NCBI RefSeq assembly: GCF_004361855.1
Contig: NZ_SNWQ01000002.1
Span: 186,001-250,000 of the forward strand
Direction of reading: 5' to 3'
DNA: 64,000 nucleotides
Source of the DNA: Kribbella caucasensis
GTDB taxonomy: Bacteria > Actinomycetota > Actinomycetes > Propionibacteriales > Kribbellaceae
The notes beneath the pieces were generated by a model. It was not told where the DNA came from, ran no database searches, and worked only from the letters and a program-made list of their open reading frames with translations. Positions 25,125 through 34,663 of the stretch are shown piece after piece (the first letter of the stretch is position 1; every line of letters starts with the position of its first letter). The position numbers and the translations under genes were made by a program.

Positions 25125-26098
25125 GCAATGCGCGGGACCAGGTCCAGCGGCTGCTCGCGCTGGTGCCGTACCTGCGGGAGAACGACGGCGCCCGGGTGGA
25201 CGACGTCGCCGCGGAGTTCGGGGTGCGGCCGAGGCAGATCATCGCGGACCTGAAGGTGCTGTGGTTCTGCGGGCTGCCGGGCGCGCAGATGGGCGACCTG
25301 ATCGAGATCGACATCGACGCCGCCGAGGGCGAAGGCGTCATCCACCTGAACAACGCCGACTACCTCGCCCGGCCGCTCCGGCTGGCCGCGGACGAGGCGC
25401 TCGCACTCCTCACCGCGCTCCGGACGCTGCGCGAGGTGACGGCCGGCCAGGATCGCGATGCCGTCGACCGCGCGATCACCAAGCTCGAGACCGCCGCCGG
25501 TGAGGCCGCCGCCGCAGGTGAGGGCGCAGCTGCGCACGTCCACGTGGAGCCCGCCGCGCCCGAGATCGCCGAGACCGTCAACCGCGCCCTGGCCGGTCAG
25601 CGCCGCCTGCACCTCACGTACGACGTACCGTCGCGCGACGAGACCACCGAGCGGGACGTGGATCCGATGCGCCTGGTCGTCTCGGAGGGCCGGACGTACC
25701 TCGAAGCGTGGTGCCGGCTCGCGGAGGACGTCCGGTTGTTCCGCCTGGACCGGATCGCCGCGGTGAAGCTTCTCGATCTCCCCAGCGAACCCCCGCCCGA
25801 GGCGACCCCGCGCGACCTCTCGAACGGCATGTTCCAGCCGTCAGAACACGACCTGCTGGCCACGATCCGGCTCGCCCCGCCGGCCCGTTGGGTGGCTGAG
25901 TACTACCCCACCGAGTCGGTCAAGGAAGCCGCCGGCAACTCCCTCATCATCAAGCTCCGAGTCGCCGACACCGCTTGGCTCCAACGCCTCGTACTGCGCC
26001 TCGGCGGCGCCGCGACCGTCCTCGAACCCGCCGACCTGGGCGACCAGATCGCCACCACGGCCCGCGAGGCCCTCACCGCCTACGACGACCAGCTGTAG
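25121..26098 (+). CDS. pafC: WYL-domain transcriptional activator PafC
   Basis: A 325-residue partner of PafB. The N-terminal winged helix has QVQRLLALVPYLRENDGARVDDVAAEFGV and RQIIADLKVLWFCGLPG. The WYL domain includes SEGRTYLEAWCRLAEDVRLFRLDRI and is followed by a C-terminal WCX-like region (ARWVAEYYPTESV, WLQRLVLRLGGAATVLEP). An Ala/Gly/His-rich linker near residue 130 separates the halves. ATG at 25121 overlaps the pafB stop (ATGA). It is convergent with the winged-helix gene, with only 3 bp between stops. Confidence 0.95.
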   Translation: MSNARDQVQRLLALVPYLRENDGARVDDVAAEFGVRPRQIIADLKVLWFCGLPGAQMGDLIEIDIDAAEGEGVIHLNNADYLARPLRLAADEALALLTALRTLREVTAGQDRDAVDRAITKLETAAGEAAAAGEGAAAHVHVEPAAPEIAETVNRALAGQRRLHLTYDVPSRDETTERDVDPMRLVVSEGRTYLEAWCRLAEDVRLFRLDRIAAVKLLDLPSEPPPEATPRDLSNGMFQPSEHDLLATIRLAPPARWVAEYYPTESVKEAAGNSLIIKLRVADTAWLQRLVLRLGGAATVLEPADLGDQIATTAREALTAYDDQL

Positions 26099-26101
26099 TC
26101 G

Positions 26102-27292
26102 CTATCCCTGGCTGAGGATCTTCTCCAAGGGCGAGCGGAAACGGGGTGTGACGCGGACGCCGGAGAGCCATTTGGTCCAGCGGTCAGCCTCGCGGTCGAT
26201 CAGGGCAGCCGTTTCGGAGCCGACGTCCTCGAGGAGTTGGTAGCGGACCTCACCGGATTCAGGCTGGCCCCAGCCACCGACGATGCGGCCGTCGGCCCAG
26301 ACGGTGGGGCCGATGTTGCCGGTCGTGTCGAACAGGCGGGACTTGTGCTCGCCGAGGTACCAGTCGCGCTCCTTCCAGCCCATCGGCGTTGGGTCCAGCG
26401 CGGGCAGGAACGCGACCCACGGCTCGACCTCCACCTCCGGCGCCTCGTCCCCGGGCAGCACGTAGCCGACGGCGCCGTCCAGCTCGACCTCGACGGCTTC
26501 GACCGCCTTGAGCGCCTTCCTGGTCTGGCCGAGGCCCCAGCCGGTCCACCACTGCAGGTCTGCCAGCGTCCCCGGCCCGAACGACTCCAGCCAGGCGCGG
26601 GCCAACGCGGCGCGGGCCTCGTCCGCCGACGGCTTCTCGCCGGTCTCGTCCGGGAACCAGGCCTCGGCCGGGGACCATTGGTGCTGACCGCTGAGCCACG
26701 TGCCGAGTGGGCGGCCCCGCACGATCCGCCCGTCGGCCGCGAGCTGGAAGAGGACGCGACTGGTGACATACGGCTGGGCGGCGTACGTCTTGCCGGCCGC
26801 CATCGCCAGTCGGCTGCGCAACCGCGGCTCGTCCTGGGACAGCTCTTGCGCCGTCGCGGATCCGCGCAGGCTGAGTGCGGTCGCGGTGGACTCCTCGACC
26901 GCCCGCAACCACTGCCCGGCCGCCTCGGCGTCACCCTCGATCCCCGCCTCGACGAGGTGCTTGACCAGGAGTTTGCGCTGCTTCACCGCGATGTCGTCGG
27001 TGCAGGCGGCCTGGATCACCTGCGCAAGCTCGGTCGGCGCCACGAACACGGTCCGCCGCATCCCGAGCATCCGGATCAGCGCGCGATCGTCGTACAGGGC
27101 ACGCTCCGTACCCGCGACGTCACTCCCCGGAACCCGGGCCGCGACCGACAGGTGAACGGTCGCCGGGTCGGTGGCATGCAGTACGACGACTGCCCGCGCA
27201 GCCTCCACCGGATCGGCCGCCTGGCAGGAGGACGCCAGCTTGTGTCGCCGCCCCAGCCTGGTCCGCCGTTCCTCGGCCCCGATCCGCACCAT
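26102..27292 (-). CDS. Winged-helix DNA-binding protein (HTH_42 family)
   Basis: A 396-residue member of the HTH_42 (DUF1006-type) family related to YcaQ/AlkX DNA glycosylases. Signatures are the N-terminal VVLHATDPATVHLSVAARV, LIRMLGMRRTVFVAP, GTLADLQWWTGWGLGQTRKAL, VAFLPALDPTPMGWKERDWYLG and GPTVWADGRIVGGWGQ. Most of the protein matches without gaps. The family includes glycosylases that unhook DNA crosslinks; whether this one is catalytic is unknown. Its position beside the damage regulators pafBC fits DNA repair. Start ATG at 27292. Confidence 0.85.
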   Translation of the reverse strand: MVRIGAEERRTRLGRRHKLASSCQAADPVEAARAVVVLHATDPATVHLSVAARVPGSDVAGTERALYDDRALIRMLGMRRTVFVAPTELAQVIQAACTDDIAVKQRKLLVKHLVEAGIEGDAEAAGQWLRAVEESTATALSLRGSATAQELSQDEPRLRSRLAMAAGKTYAAQPYVTSRVLFQLAADGRIVRGRPLGTWLSGQHQWSPAEAWFPDETGEKPSADEARAALARAWLESFGPGTLADLQWWTGWGLGQTRKALKAVEAVEVELDGAVGYVLPGDEAPEVEVEPWVAFLPALDPTPMGWKERDWYLGEHKSRLFDTTGNIGPTVWADGRIVGGWGQPESGEVRYQLLEDVGSETAALIDREADRWTKWLSGVRVTPRFRSPLEKILSQG

Positions 27293-27409
27293 CGGCCCCC
27301 CTTTGTGTCTGCCGGAAACCCATTCTTACCATCACGTTCCGACACCGTTGGGCGGCCGGAACCCCCGCGAGGCGTGGGCCGTGACCAGGAACCGGATAGG
27401 CTCGTGGAC

Positions 27410-27601
27410 ATGTACTGGTTCCTGCTCTTCCTCGGTGTGGTGGCGGTGTGGCTCCTTGTCCTCGCCCTGCTCGCCAAGAAGTTGTGGGGCCAGGGCAAGG
27501 CGTTGGCCCGTGAGCTGGTCGCCGCCCAGTCCAAGCTCGGGGAAGCGCAGTCTCAGGCCGGTTCCGGACGGTCTGGCCGGACTGCCAGGTCCCCGGCGTA
27601 G
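27410..27601 (+). CDS. Small single-span membrane protein upstream of tatA
   Basis: A 63-residue protein. One membrane helix (WFLLFLGVVAVWLLVLALLA) is followed by a basic amphipathic segment KKLWGQGKALARELVAAQSKL and a Ser/Gly-rich end. The ATG at 27410 has no clear ribosome-binding site; GTGGACATG suggests a short leader. Similar short membrane proteins precede tatA in other actinobacteria. The topology mimics TatA (one span plus amphipathic helix), so a part in translocation is conceivable but unproven. Confidence 0.65.
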   Translation: MYWFLLFLGVVAVWLLVLALLAKKLWGQGKALARELVAAQSKLGEAQSQAGSGRSGRTARSPA

Positions 27602-27655
27602 TATTCGGCCCAGTCTCAGCGTTGAGCCACCATCAGTTGTGAAAGGGAGATCCTC

Positions 27656-27970
27656 ATGGCCCCGCTCATCGGTATGCCCCAGGGCGCAGAGTGGCTCGTC
27701 ATCCTGGCGATCGTCGTGCTGCTGTTCGGTTCGGCGAAGCTGCCCGCGCTGGTGAAGCAGCTCGGCCGGTCGAAGAAGATCTGGGAAGAGGAGGTCGGAC
27801 CGGGGAAGAAGGACAAGGACCCCGAGCTGACCGAAGGCCCCCAGACCTCCGCGGCCCAGCAGGTGAACCAGCCGACCCAGCAGCCGGCCGCCCAGCCTGC
27901 CCAGCAGCCGAACCAGGTGAACGGCCAGGCCCCCGGCGACGGCATGCCGCCGACCCACACGGCCAACTGA
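27656..27970 (+). CDS. tatA: Sec-independent translocase subunit TatA
   Basis: A 104-residue protein with one membrane helix (EWLVILAIVVLLFGSAKLP), the FG-x(2)-LP hinge of TatA (here FGSAKLP), an amphipathic helix ALVKQLGRSKKIWEEEV and a Gln/Pro-rich disordered tail. TatA multimers form the translocation pore for folded twin-arginine substrates. ATG at 27656 follows a good GGGAGA ribosome-binding site. It is adjacent to tatC with a 21-bp gap; no tatB is seen, which is usual for some actinobacteria that encode it elsewhere. Confidence 0.95.
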   Translation: MAPLIGMPQGAEWLVILAIVVLLFGSAKLPALVKQLGRSKKIWEEEVGPGKKDKDPELTEGPQTSAAQQVNQPTQQPAAQPAQQPNQVNGQAPGDGMPPTHTAN

Positions 27971-27991
27971 GTCACGCGTAGCCCCTGACCT

Positions 27992-28813
27992 GTGACGATG
28001 GTGAAGTTCGGACGGCGGAAAGAGCGCCGCCCGCAGGACGACGAGGGTCGGATGACCCTGCGCGAGCACGTCACCGAGCTGCGCAACCGGCTGGTCGTGT
28101 GCATCATCGCGATCCTGATCGGCACGGTGGCCGGCTGGATCTTCTACGATCGGCTGTTCGAATTCCTGACCCAGCCGTTCGTGACCAGTGTGAGTGAGCT
28201 GGCCAAGGAACAGGGCAGCACGAAGATCCCCGAGCTGACCTTTCCCGGCGTCGGCAACGCGCTGACGTTCAAGATCAAGATCTCGGCCCTGGCCGGGCTG
28301 GTGGCAGCCGGTCCGATCTGGTTGTTCCAGCTCTGGGCGTTCATCGCGCCCGGGCTGCACCGCAACGAGAAGAAGTGGGCGATGGTGTTCTCCGCCATCG
28401 CCACGCCGCTGTTCCTGGGCGGCATGGTGGTCGCGTACTGGACGCTGCCGAAGGGCATCGAGATCCTGCTCGGCTTCACCCCGCTGGACATCCAGAACCT
28501 GGTCGAGCTGCCGGCCTACCTCGATTTCGTGATCCGGACGATGCTGGTGTTCGGCGTCGCGTTCCTGATCCCGCTGGTCGTGGTGCTGCTGAACATGCTC
28601 GGCGTGGTGTCCGCGGCCGCGATGGGCAAGTTCCGGCCGTACATCGTGCTCGCCATCTTCCTCTTCGCGGCCGTCGCGACGCCGTCCGGTGACCCGTTCA
28701 CGATGTGCCTGCTGGCGATCCCGATGTGCCTGCTCTTCGTGGTCGCCGAGATCATCTCCCGGTTCAACGACAAGCGCCGGGCGCGCAAGACCGAAGAACT
28801 GCTGGCCGACTGA
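27992..28813 (+). CDS. tatC: Sec-independent translocase subunit TatC
   Basis: A 273-residue membrane protein with six predicted spans. The N-terminal receptor motif MTLREHVTELRNRLVV (LxEHLxELRxR type) and the later GPIWLFQLWAFIAPGLHRNEKKW, FGVAFLIPLVVVLLN and ATPSGDPFTMCLLAIPM are standard. TatC binds twin-arginine signal peptides. GTG at 27992 is used; ATG at 27998 is an alternative and neither has a strong Shine-Dalgarno. The stop overlaps the next gene by one base. Confidence 0.96.
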   Translation: MTMVKFGRRKERRPQDDEGRMTLREHVTELRNRLVVCIIAILIGTVAGWIFYDRLFEFLTQPFVTSVSELAKEQGSTKIPELTFPGVGNALTFKIKISALAGLVAAGPIWLFQLWAFIAPGLHRNEKKWAMVFSAIATPLFLGGMVVAYWTLPKGIEILLGFTPLDIQNLVELPAYLDFVIRTMLVFGVAFLIPLVVVLLNMLGVVSAAAMGKFRPYIVLAIFLFAAVATPSGDPFTMCLLAIPMCLLFVVAEIISRFNDKRRARKTEELLAD

Positions 28814-29685
28814 TGGGCCGCAAGATCGCGCTGGTGGTGAACCCCACCTCCGGCCGGGGCCTCGGCGCCCGGCTCGCCCCGATCGTGCGGTCGCGCCTGG
28901 AAGCGGTCGGCCTCACCGTCGCGGAGCACACGACCAGCTGCGCCGAGGACGTCGGCCGGATCTCCGCCGAGGTGATCGCCGAGGGTGCGGACGCGGTCGC
29001 CCTGATCGGCGGTGACGGCACGATCCACCTCGGCGCCCAGGTGCTGGCGAAGTCCGGGATGCCGTTCGGCGTGATCCCGGCCGGCACCGGGAACGACTTC
29101 GCCCGCGGCATCGGCGTACCGCTGAAGGACCCGGACGCTGCCGTCGACCTGATCGTGGCCGGCCGGACCCGCTCGGTCGACCTGGCGGTGGCGAAGGACG
29201 AGTTCATCACCACGGTCGTTGCCGGTGGTTTCGACTCCCTGGTCAACAAGCGGGCCAACGCGATGACCTGGCCGAAGGGCAATGCCCGCTACACCGTCGC
29301 CACCCTCGCCGAACTCCGCACCTTCAAGCCCCTCTCGTACGTCGTCACCGTCGACGGCCAGGTGATCGAGACCGACGCCATGCTGGTCGCGGTCGGCACC
29401 GGCCCGACGTACGGCGGCGGCCTGCAGATCTGCGCCGGCGCGGAGATCGACGACGGCCTGCTGGACATCACCATCATCAAGCCGGTGTCGCGACTGACCC
29501 TGCTGCAGATGTTCCCCAAACTCTCCAAGGGCACCCACGTCGGTCACCCGATGGTCCACACCCTCCGCGGCCGCTCGGTCCGACTCGAGTCCGAAGGCGT
29601 GACGGCGTACGCCGACGGCGAGATACTCGGCCCCCTCCCGGTCGACATCACCATCGCCCAGGGCGCCCTCACCGTCTTCGCCTGA
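28813..29685 (+). CDS. Diacylglycerol kinase-family lipid kinase
   Basis: A 290-residue DagK/YegS-type kinase. The nucleotide-binding motif is VALIGGDGTIHLGAQVL (GGDGT). It also has NPTSGRG, GVIPAGTGNDFARGIGVPL, VAVGTGPTYGGGLQICAGAEIDDGLLDI and YADGEILGPLPVDI. It probably phosphorylates diacylglycerol or a related lipid in phospholipid turnover. The start ATG overlaps the tatC stop, so it is in the tat operon; this linkage is common in actinobacteria. The exact lipid substrate cannot be read from sequence. Confidence 0.92.
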   Translation: MGRKIALVVNPTSGRGLGARLAPIVRSRLEAVGLTVAEHTTSCAEDVGRISAEVIAEGADAVALIGGDGTIHLGAQVLAKSGMPFGVIPAGTGNDFARGIGVPLKDPDAAVDLIVAGRTRSVDLAVAKDEFITTVVAGGFDSLVNKRANAMTWPKGNARYTVATLAELRTFKPLSYVVTVDGQVIETDAMLVAVGTGPTYGGGLQICAGAEIDDGLLDITIIKPVSRLTLLQMFPKLSKGTHVGHPMVHTLRGRSVRLESEGVTAYADGEILGPLPVDITIAQGALTVFA

Positions 29686-29742
29686 AGCTGAGCAGCCAGC
29701 CCACCGCGGGGTTCAGGTACCGGCGTCGCATAGCCTGGGGCA

Positions 29743-32571
29743 ATGAGCACCCCGTCCGAGAAGTACGCCGTGTTCCGCTCGGACCAGGGGCATCCGGCTG
29801 TGAGGGAGTTCCGGTCGCTCTACGACTTCAAGCTGGACGAGTTCCAGTTGCGCGCCTGCGCCGCCCTCGAGGACGGTCACCAGGTGCTGGTCGCGGCGCC
29901 CACCGGGTCCGGTAAGACGCTGGTCGGCGAGTTCGCCGTCCACCTGGCTCTGCAGCGCGGGCAGAAGTGCTTCTACACCACCCCGATCAAGGCGCTGAGC
30001 AACCAGAAGTACAGCGACCTGGTACGCCGCTACGGCACCGAGAACGTCGGCCTGCTGACCGGCGACAACTCGATCAACTCCGAGGCCCCGATCGTCGTGA
30101 TGACGACTGAGGTCCTCCGGAACATGCTGTACGCCGGGTCGCACACGCTGCTCGGTCTCTCCTACGTCGTGATGGACGAGGTGCACTACCTGGCCGACCG
30201 GGCCCGTGGAGCCGTCTGGGAAGAGGTGATCATCCACCTGCCCGACTCGGTCGCGGTGGTGTCGCTGTCGGCCACGGTGAGCAACGCCGAGGAGTTCGGC
30301 GACTGGCTGGAGACCGTTCGCGGCAACACCGTCGTCGTGCTGGAGGAGAAGCGGCCGGTGCCGCTGTTCCAGCACGTCATGGTCGGCAAGCGGCTGCACG
30401 ACCTGTTCGCGGGCGAGGCGCCGACGGCCCGTACCGGAGCCCCAGTCAAGCCGAGCAAGTCGGGCAACCCAGCCGCCAGGGCCAACCAGACCGACCTGAA
30501 GGACCTGGTCAACCCGCAGTTGGTCCGGATCGCCCGGGATGACTCGCGGATCTTTCGCGACGACTCGCGCAAACCACGACGACGCCGGGACCTGCCGAAG
30601 ACCCGGCCGAGCCGGTCGCACTTCACGCCGTTCCGGTCGGACGTGGTCGAGGAGCTGGACGCGGGCGCGTTGTTGCCGGCGATCTACTTCATCTTCTCCC
30701 GCAAGGGCTGCGAGGACGCGATGCTGCAGTGCCTGCGCTCGGGCCTGCGGCTGACCAAGCCGAGTGAGCGGGACGAGATCAAGCGGGTGCTGGCCGAGCG
30801 GACCGCCGAGCTGCCGGACGAGGACCTCGGCGTACTCGGCTACCACGACTTCGCCGAGGCGCTCAGCCGGGGGATCGCGGCGCACCACGCGGGCATGCTG
30901 GCGGCGTTCAAGGAGGTCGTCGAGGAGCTGTTCGCGCGTGGTCTGATCAAGGTGGTGTTCGCCACCGAGACGCTTGCCCTCGGCATCAACATGCCGGCCC
31001 GCACGGTGGTGCTGGAGAAGCTGAGCAAGTGGAACGGCGAGGCACACGTCGACATCACGCCGGGGGAGTACACCCAGCTGACCGGACGGGCCGGCCGCCG
31101 TGGGATCGACGTGGAGGGTCACGCGGTCGTGCTGTGGCAGCCCGGATTCGATCCGCGCGCCGTGGCCGGCCTGGCGAGCACCCGTACGTATCCGCTCCGC
31201 TCGTCGTTCTCCCCGTCGTACAACATGGCCGTCAACCTCGTCCGCCAGGTCGGGCGGTCGAGGGCCCGGGACATGCTGGAGCTGTCGTTCGCGCAGTTCC
31301 AGTCCGACCAGGCCGTGGTCGGACTGGCCCGGCAGGTGCAGCGCAACACCGAGGCACTGGAGGGGTACAAGGAGTCCATCGACTGCCACCTCGGCGACTT
31401 CCTCGAGTACGCCGCGCTCCGGCGCCGGATCGGTGATCGGGAGGCGTCGGGGTCCAAACGGCGCAAGCTGGACCGGCGGGTCGAGGCGCAGGAGTCGATC
31501 GAGAAGCTGCGCGTCGGCGACATCATCCGCATCCCCGCGGGTCGCAGTGCGGGCTGGGCACTGGTGCTCGACCCGGGCTTCAGGTCCGAGCGGGAGGGGC
31601 CGCGGCCGACCGTACTGACGCTGGACCGGCAGGTGCGGAAGCTGTCGATGATCGACTTCCCGACCCCGGTCGAGGGGATCGACACGTTGCGGATCCCGAA
31701 GAAGTTCAACCCGCGCAACCCGCAGCAGCGGCGCGAGCTCGCCCAGGTACTGCGCAACCGCACCGACATGCTCGGCGAGGACGGACCGCCGTCGCGCAGC
31801 AAGAACCGCGACGTGATCACGCACGCGGACGACCCCGAACTGCAGGAGATGCGCGCCCAGCTCCGGGCGCACCCGTGCCACGGGTGTTCCGACCGCGAGG
31901 ACCACGCCCGCTGGGCCGAGCGGTACTTCCGGCTGGACCGGGAGAACCGCGACGTGCAGCGCAAGATCGAGCAGCGGACGAACACCATCGCCCGCCAGTT
32001 CGACCGGGTCTGCCAGGTCCTCGACGCGTTGCACTACCTCGACGGCGACAAGACCACCGAGGCCGGCGACCGGCTGGCCCGGATCTACGCCGAGCTCGAC
32101 CTGGTCGCGGCCGAGTGCTTGCGGCAGGGCGTTTTCGACGACCTGGACGTACCGGAGCTCGCGGCCTGCCTGGCTGCCCTGGTGTACGAATCGCGCGCGA
32201 AGGACGAGCCGTCGTCGCCGCGGTTGCCGCGTGGCGAGGTCCGGGATTCGCTGGAGCGGATGGGCGTGATCTGGCGCGACCTGTCCGCACTGGAGCGGGA
32301 CATGCGGGTCGACTTCCTCCGGTCGATGGACCTCAACTTCTGCTGGGCCGCGTTCCGGTGGGCGTCGGGTGCGTCGCTGAGCGAGGTGCTCTACGAATCC
32401 GACCTGGCCGCCGGGGACTTCGTCCGCTGGGTGAAGCAGCTGATCGACCTCACCGAGCAGGTCGCCGACGCGGCCGGCGCCACCCCGTTGCGCGCGACCG
32501 CCCTGGCCGTGACGGATCAGATCCGCCGCGGCGTCATCTCGTACGCGTCCGTGGTGGACGAACCGGAGTAG
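29743..32571 (+). CDS. helY: DEAD/DEAH-box helicase of the Ski2/Mtr4-like HelY family
   Basis: A 942-residue superfamily-2 helicase. Walker A is APTGSGKTLVGEFAVHLAL, motif II is MDEVHYLADRARG, motif III SLSATVSNAEEFGDWL, motif V VFATETLALGINMPARTVVLEKL and motif VI QLTGRAGRRGIDVEG. A basic Arg/Lys-rich insertion lies near residues 225-290, before FRSDVVEELDAG. The C-terminal part holds the DSHCT domain (SRLPRGEVRDSLERMGVIW region, FLRSMDLNFCWAAFRWASG). The role is RNA or DNA unwinding. ATG at 29743; the stop is immediately adjacent to the stop of the convergent DUF1906 gene. Confidence 0.94.
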   Translation: MSTPSEKYAVFRSDQGHPAVREFRSLYDFKLDEFQLRACAALEDGHQVLVAAPTGSGKTLVGEFAVHLALQRGQKCFYTTPIKALSNQKYSDLVRRYGTENVGLLTGDNSINSEAPIVVMTTEVLRNMLYAGSHTLLGLSYVVMDEVHYLADRARGAVWEEVIIHLPDSVAVVSLSATVSNAEEFGDWLETVRGNTVVVLEEKRPVPLFQHVMVGKRLHDLFAGEAPTARTGAPVKPSKSGNPAARANQTDLKDLVNPQLVRIARDDSRIFRDDSRKPRRRRDLPKTRPSRSHFTPFRSDVVEELDAGALLPAIYFIFSRKGCEDAMLQCLRSGLRLTKPSERDEIKRVLAERTAELPDEDLGVLGYHDFAEALSRGIAAHHAGMLAAFKEVVEELFARGLIKVVFATETLALGINMPARTVVLEKLSKWNGEAHVDITPGEYTQLTGRAGRRGIDVEGHAVVLWQPGFDPRAVAGLASTRTYPLRSSFSPSYNMAVNLVRQVGRSRARDMLELSFAQFQSDQAVVGLARQVQRNTEALEGYKESIDCHLGDFLEYAALRRRIGDREASGSKRRKLDRRVEAQESIEKLRVGDIIRIPAGRSAGWALVLDPGFRSEREGPRPTVLTLDRQVRKLSMIDFPTPVEGIDTLRIPKKFNPRNPQQRRELAQVLRNRTDMLGEDGPPSRSKNRDVITHADDPELQEMRAQLRAHPCHGCSDREDHARWAERYFRLDRENRDVQRKIEQRTNTIARQFDRVCQVLDALHYLDGDKTTEAGDRLARIYAELDLVAAECLRQGVFDDLDVPELAACLAALVYESRAKDEPSSPRLPRGEVRDSLERMGVIWRDLSALERDMRVDFLRSMDLNFCWAAFRWASGASLSEVLYESDLAAGDFVRWVKQLIDLTEQVADAAGATPLRATALAVTDQIRRGVISYASVVDEPE

Positions 32572-33873
32572 TCAGCAACGCCGGATTGGAGCGGAGTACG
32601 TCGTGTTGCTGGCGTTGGCGACGTAGTAGTCGGTCACGTAGCTGCCGTCGGTGAGCCGGTTCCACACCGACGTGGTGCCGACCTTCGTACCGCTTCGCTG
32701 GCAGGTCACCCACGCCAGGGAGCCGGCCGGAAGCGTGCCCACCACCGAGTACGACGTACCGGGGCCGCTGCGTCTGCTCAAGGACGTGGTCGTCTGGTAC
32801 GGGTGACTGCATCCGGGGATCGGGGGACTGTACGTCGTCTTGGACGGGGTGTTGACGTAGTAGTCCGTGACGTACGCACCAGTGGTCAGCTTGTTCCAGA
32901 CCGTCGTGGTCCCGACCTTCGGGCCGAAGGTCTGGCACACCACATGCACGGTCGAGCCGGCCGGATACCCCGTCACAGCCGGGTAGCTCCACGAGGGCCC
33001 GCTGCGGGAAGTGACGTTGCCCGTGACGGTGTAGGCGAACTCTACTGACGCGACTGGTGCGTCGAACCGGTTGCTGTCGATTCTGAGGGTGACACCGCCA
33101 TAGGTCCGGTTGTGGTCGCCCTGGTACTGCTTGGCGCGTTGACCGTTCGCCCAGTAGGAGTTCGGGATGTTCGGCCAGTTGGTCAGTGAGTAGTTCCCGT
33201 CCCACCGGGCGATCCACAGCGCATCCGGGCGGGCGTAGGAGGCGAAGTTGTAGGCACCGGCCAGATGCACGGCCCCTGAGTTCTGGTGGGCGTAGACGGC
33301 TGAGATGTAGCCGTGCCGGTGCAACTCCTTGGTCCAGGAGGACAAGTAGCGCAGGACGGCATCCCTACAGCTGGCGCTGCTGGCGTCATAGTGCTCCATG
33401 TCGCCGTAGATCGCACTGCCACCGACGAGGCCAAGTGCCTTGGCTTTGGAGACCGCGTCCGCCGCCGCCCCGGTCGCCTGCGCAGACGCCGTGGCCGGGT
33501 TCGATGACATCCGCAGCGGCTTCGTCGTGTTGCAGGGCGCCTGCCAGCCGAGGTAGATCGGGATCAGCCGCCAGCCCATCTTGGTCACGCTGCTCACCCA
33601 GCTGGGCGTCAGGTTGGTCTGCGCCTTGCACGCGCGGTTCCCGCCGCCGATGTAGATCCCGACCGCCCTGTACGGCGACGACTTCCACGCCGTCATCTGC
33701 GCCAATGTAGGCGCATCACAGGTGTCGAACGCCCACCCGACGTACCGGGTCGACGTCGCACCCGCTGGGTACGCGATCGGCGTCGAGGGCTCGGCCGCGG
33801 CCGACCCGGCCGCCCCTACGAGCAACAACCCACTTGCCATCAAGACTTTCAACCGCAGCAACACCGATACCAC
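32572..33873 (-). CDS. Secreted DUF1906 (glycoside-hydrolase-like) protein with two SH3-like repeats
   Basis: About 433 residues. A signal peptide (VSVLLRLKVLMASGLLLVG, cleavage after GSAAA) precedes a DUF1906 TIM-barrel domain (about residues 40-260: STRYVGWAFDTCDAPTLAQM, GIYIGGGNRACKAQTNLTPSWV, IPIYLGWQAPC, IYGDMEHYDASSASC). Two C-terminal SH3b-like repeats follow, each ending GSYVTDYYV or GAYVTDYYV. It is likely cell-wall-targeted; enzymatic activity in DUF1906 is predicted rather than shown. GTG at 33873 is favoured because the signal peptide starts there; GTG at 33921 is possible. Confidence 0.85.
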   Translation of the reverse strand: MVSVLLRLKVLMASGLLLVGAAGSAAAEPSTPIAYPAGATSTRYVGWAFDTCDAPTLAQMTAWKSSPYRAVGIYIGGGNRACKAQTNLTPSWVSSVTKMGWRLIPIYLGWQAPCNTTKPLRMSSNPATASAQATGAAADAVSKAKALGLVGGSAIYGDMEHYDASSASCRDAVLRYLSSWTKELHRHGYISAVYAHQNSGAVHLAGAYNFASYARPDALWIARWDGNYSLTNWPNIPNSYWANGQRAKQYQGDHNRTYGGVTLRIDSNRFDAPVASVEFAYTVTGNVTSRSGPSWSYPAVTGYPAGSTVHVVCQTFGPKVGTTTVWNKLTTGAYVTDYYVNTPSKTTYSPPIPGCSHPYQTTTSLSRRSGPGTSYSVVGTLPAGSLAWVTCQRSGTKVGTTSVWNRLTDGSYVTDYYVANASNTTYSAPIRRC

Positions 33874-34061
33874 ACCCTCTGGACGGACCCCACCTGAATT
33901 ACACCGCTGAAACTCCACCACTGCAATGGGCTATTTCGGCGCCTGCCCGCGGCAGATCGTCCGCAACATCCGCCGCTGCAGATCGGGCGTCCACGCTGCC
34001 TCCTCGCCGGGCTGCCGGATGTCGGGCAGGATTGGGACGCAGACGACGAGGGAGGGAATCC

Positions 34062-34535
34062 ATGCCGGAGATCGTTGAGCGTGACGAGCAACCGTACGTC
34101 GCGCTCAAGGGGACGGTCCCGATGGACGGGATCGGGGCGTTCGCGCAGCGGGGCGAGGAGTTGTTCGGCTGGCTCGCGGTACGGGACATCGAGCCGATCG
34201 GTGCGGTGTTCTTCAAGTACGACGTGGTCGACATGGAGAACGGCCTGGTGATGGAGATCGGCGTACCGGTCGAGGAGCGGCCCGACGGCGAGGGCGAGAT
34301 CGTCACCGGGGTGCTGCCGGCCGGGCGGTACGCCAGTTCGACCCACATCGGCCACCCGGACGGACTGCTGAAGGCGACCAGCGACCTGCTCGACTGGGCT
34401 CGCGAGCAGGGGCTGGAGTGGGATGCCGACGGCAACAACTGGGCCAGCCGGCTGGAGGTCTACAAGTCCGACCCGGCTGAGGTCCCGGACGTGAACGACT
34501 GGGAGACTGAACTCCTCTTCAAACTGAAAGACTGA
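34062..34535 (+). CDS. GyrI-like small-molecule-binding protein
   Basis: A 157-residue stand-alone effector-binding domain of the GyrI/AraC-type fold: PYVALKGTVPMDGIGAF, then EPIGAVFFKYDVVDM, VMEIGVPVEERP and VLPAGRYASSTHIGHPDGL, ending in an ELLFKLKD strand. No DNA-binding domain is present. Stand-alone members bind drugs or hydrolyse small compounds, or act as gyrase inhibitors; the role here is unknown. ATG at 34062 has an excellent GGAGGGAA ribosome-binding site. No operon partner: 128 bp separate it from the next gene. Confidence 0.82.
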   Translation: MPEIVERDEQPYVALKGTVPMDGIGAFAQRGEELFGWLAVRDIEPIGAVFFKYDVVDMENGLVMEIGVPVEERPDGEGEIVTGVLPAGRYASSTHIGHPDGLLKATSDLLDWAREQGLEWDADGNNWASRLEVYKSDPAEVPDVNDWETELLFKLKD

Positions 34536-34663
34536 TAGCTCAGACGGCGAGCACCGGCGCCGGTCGGCCCCCAACCAGCTGCAATCCCCCCAAGGCGGAG
34601 ATCACACCGGCCCGGTGGCACTCCCCCCACCTGCTCGCGTCGCTGCGACCGTAGACTCTCAAG

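Noticed and set aside
29713..32034. Long open frame (over 700 codons) antisense to helY
   Set aside because: The plus strand encodes a complete helicase with all motifs; the antisense frame is a by-product of high third-position GC and has no recognisable domains.
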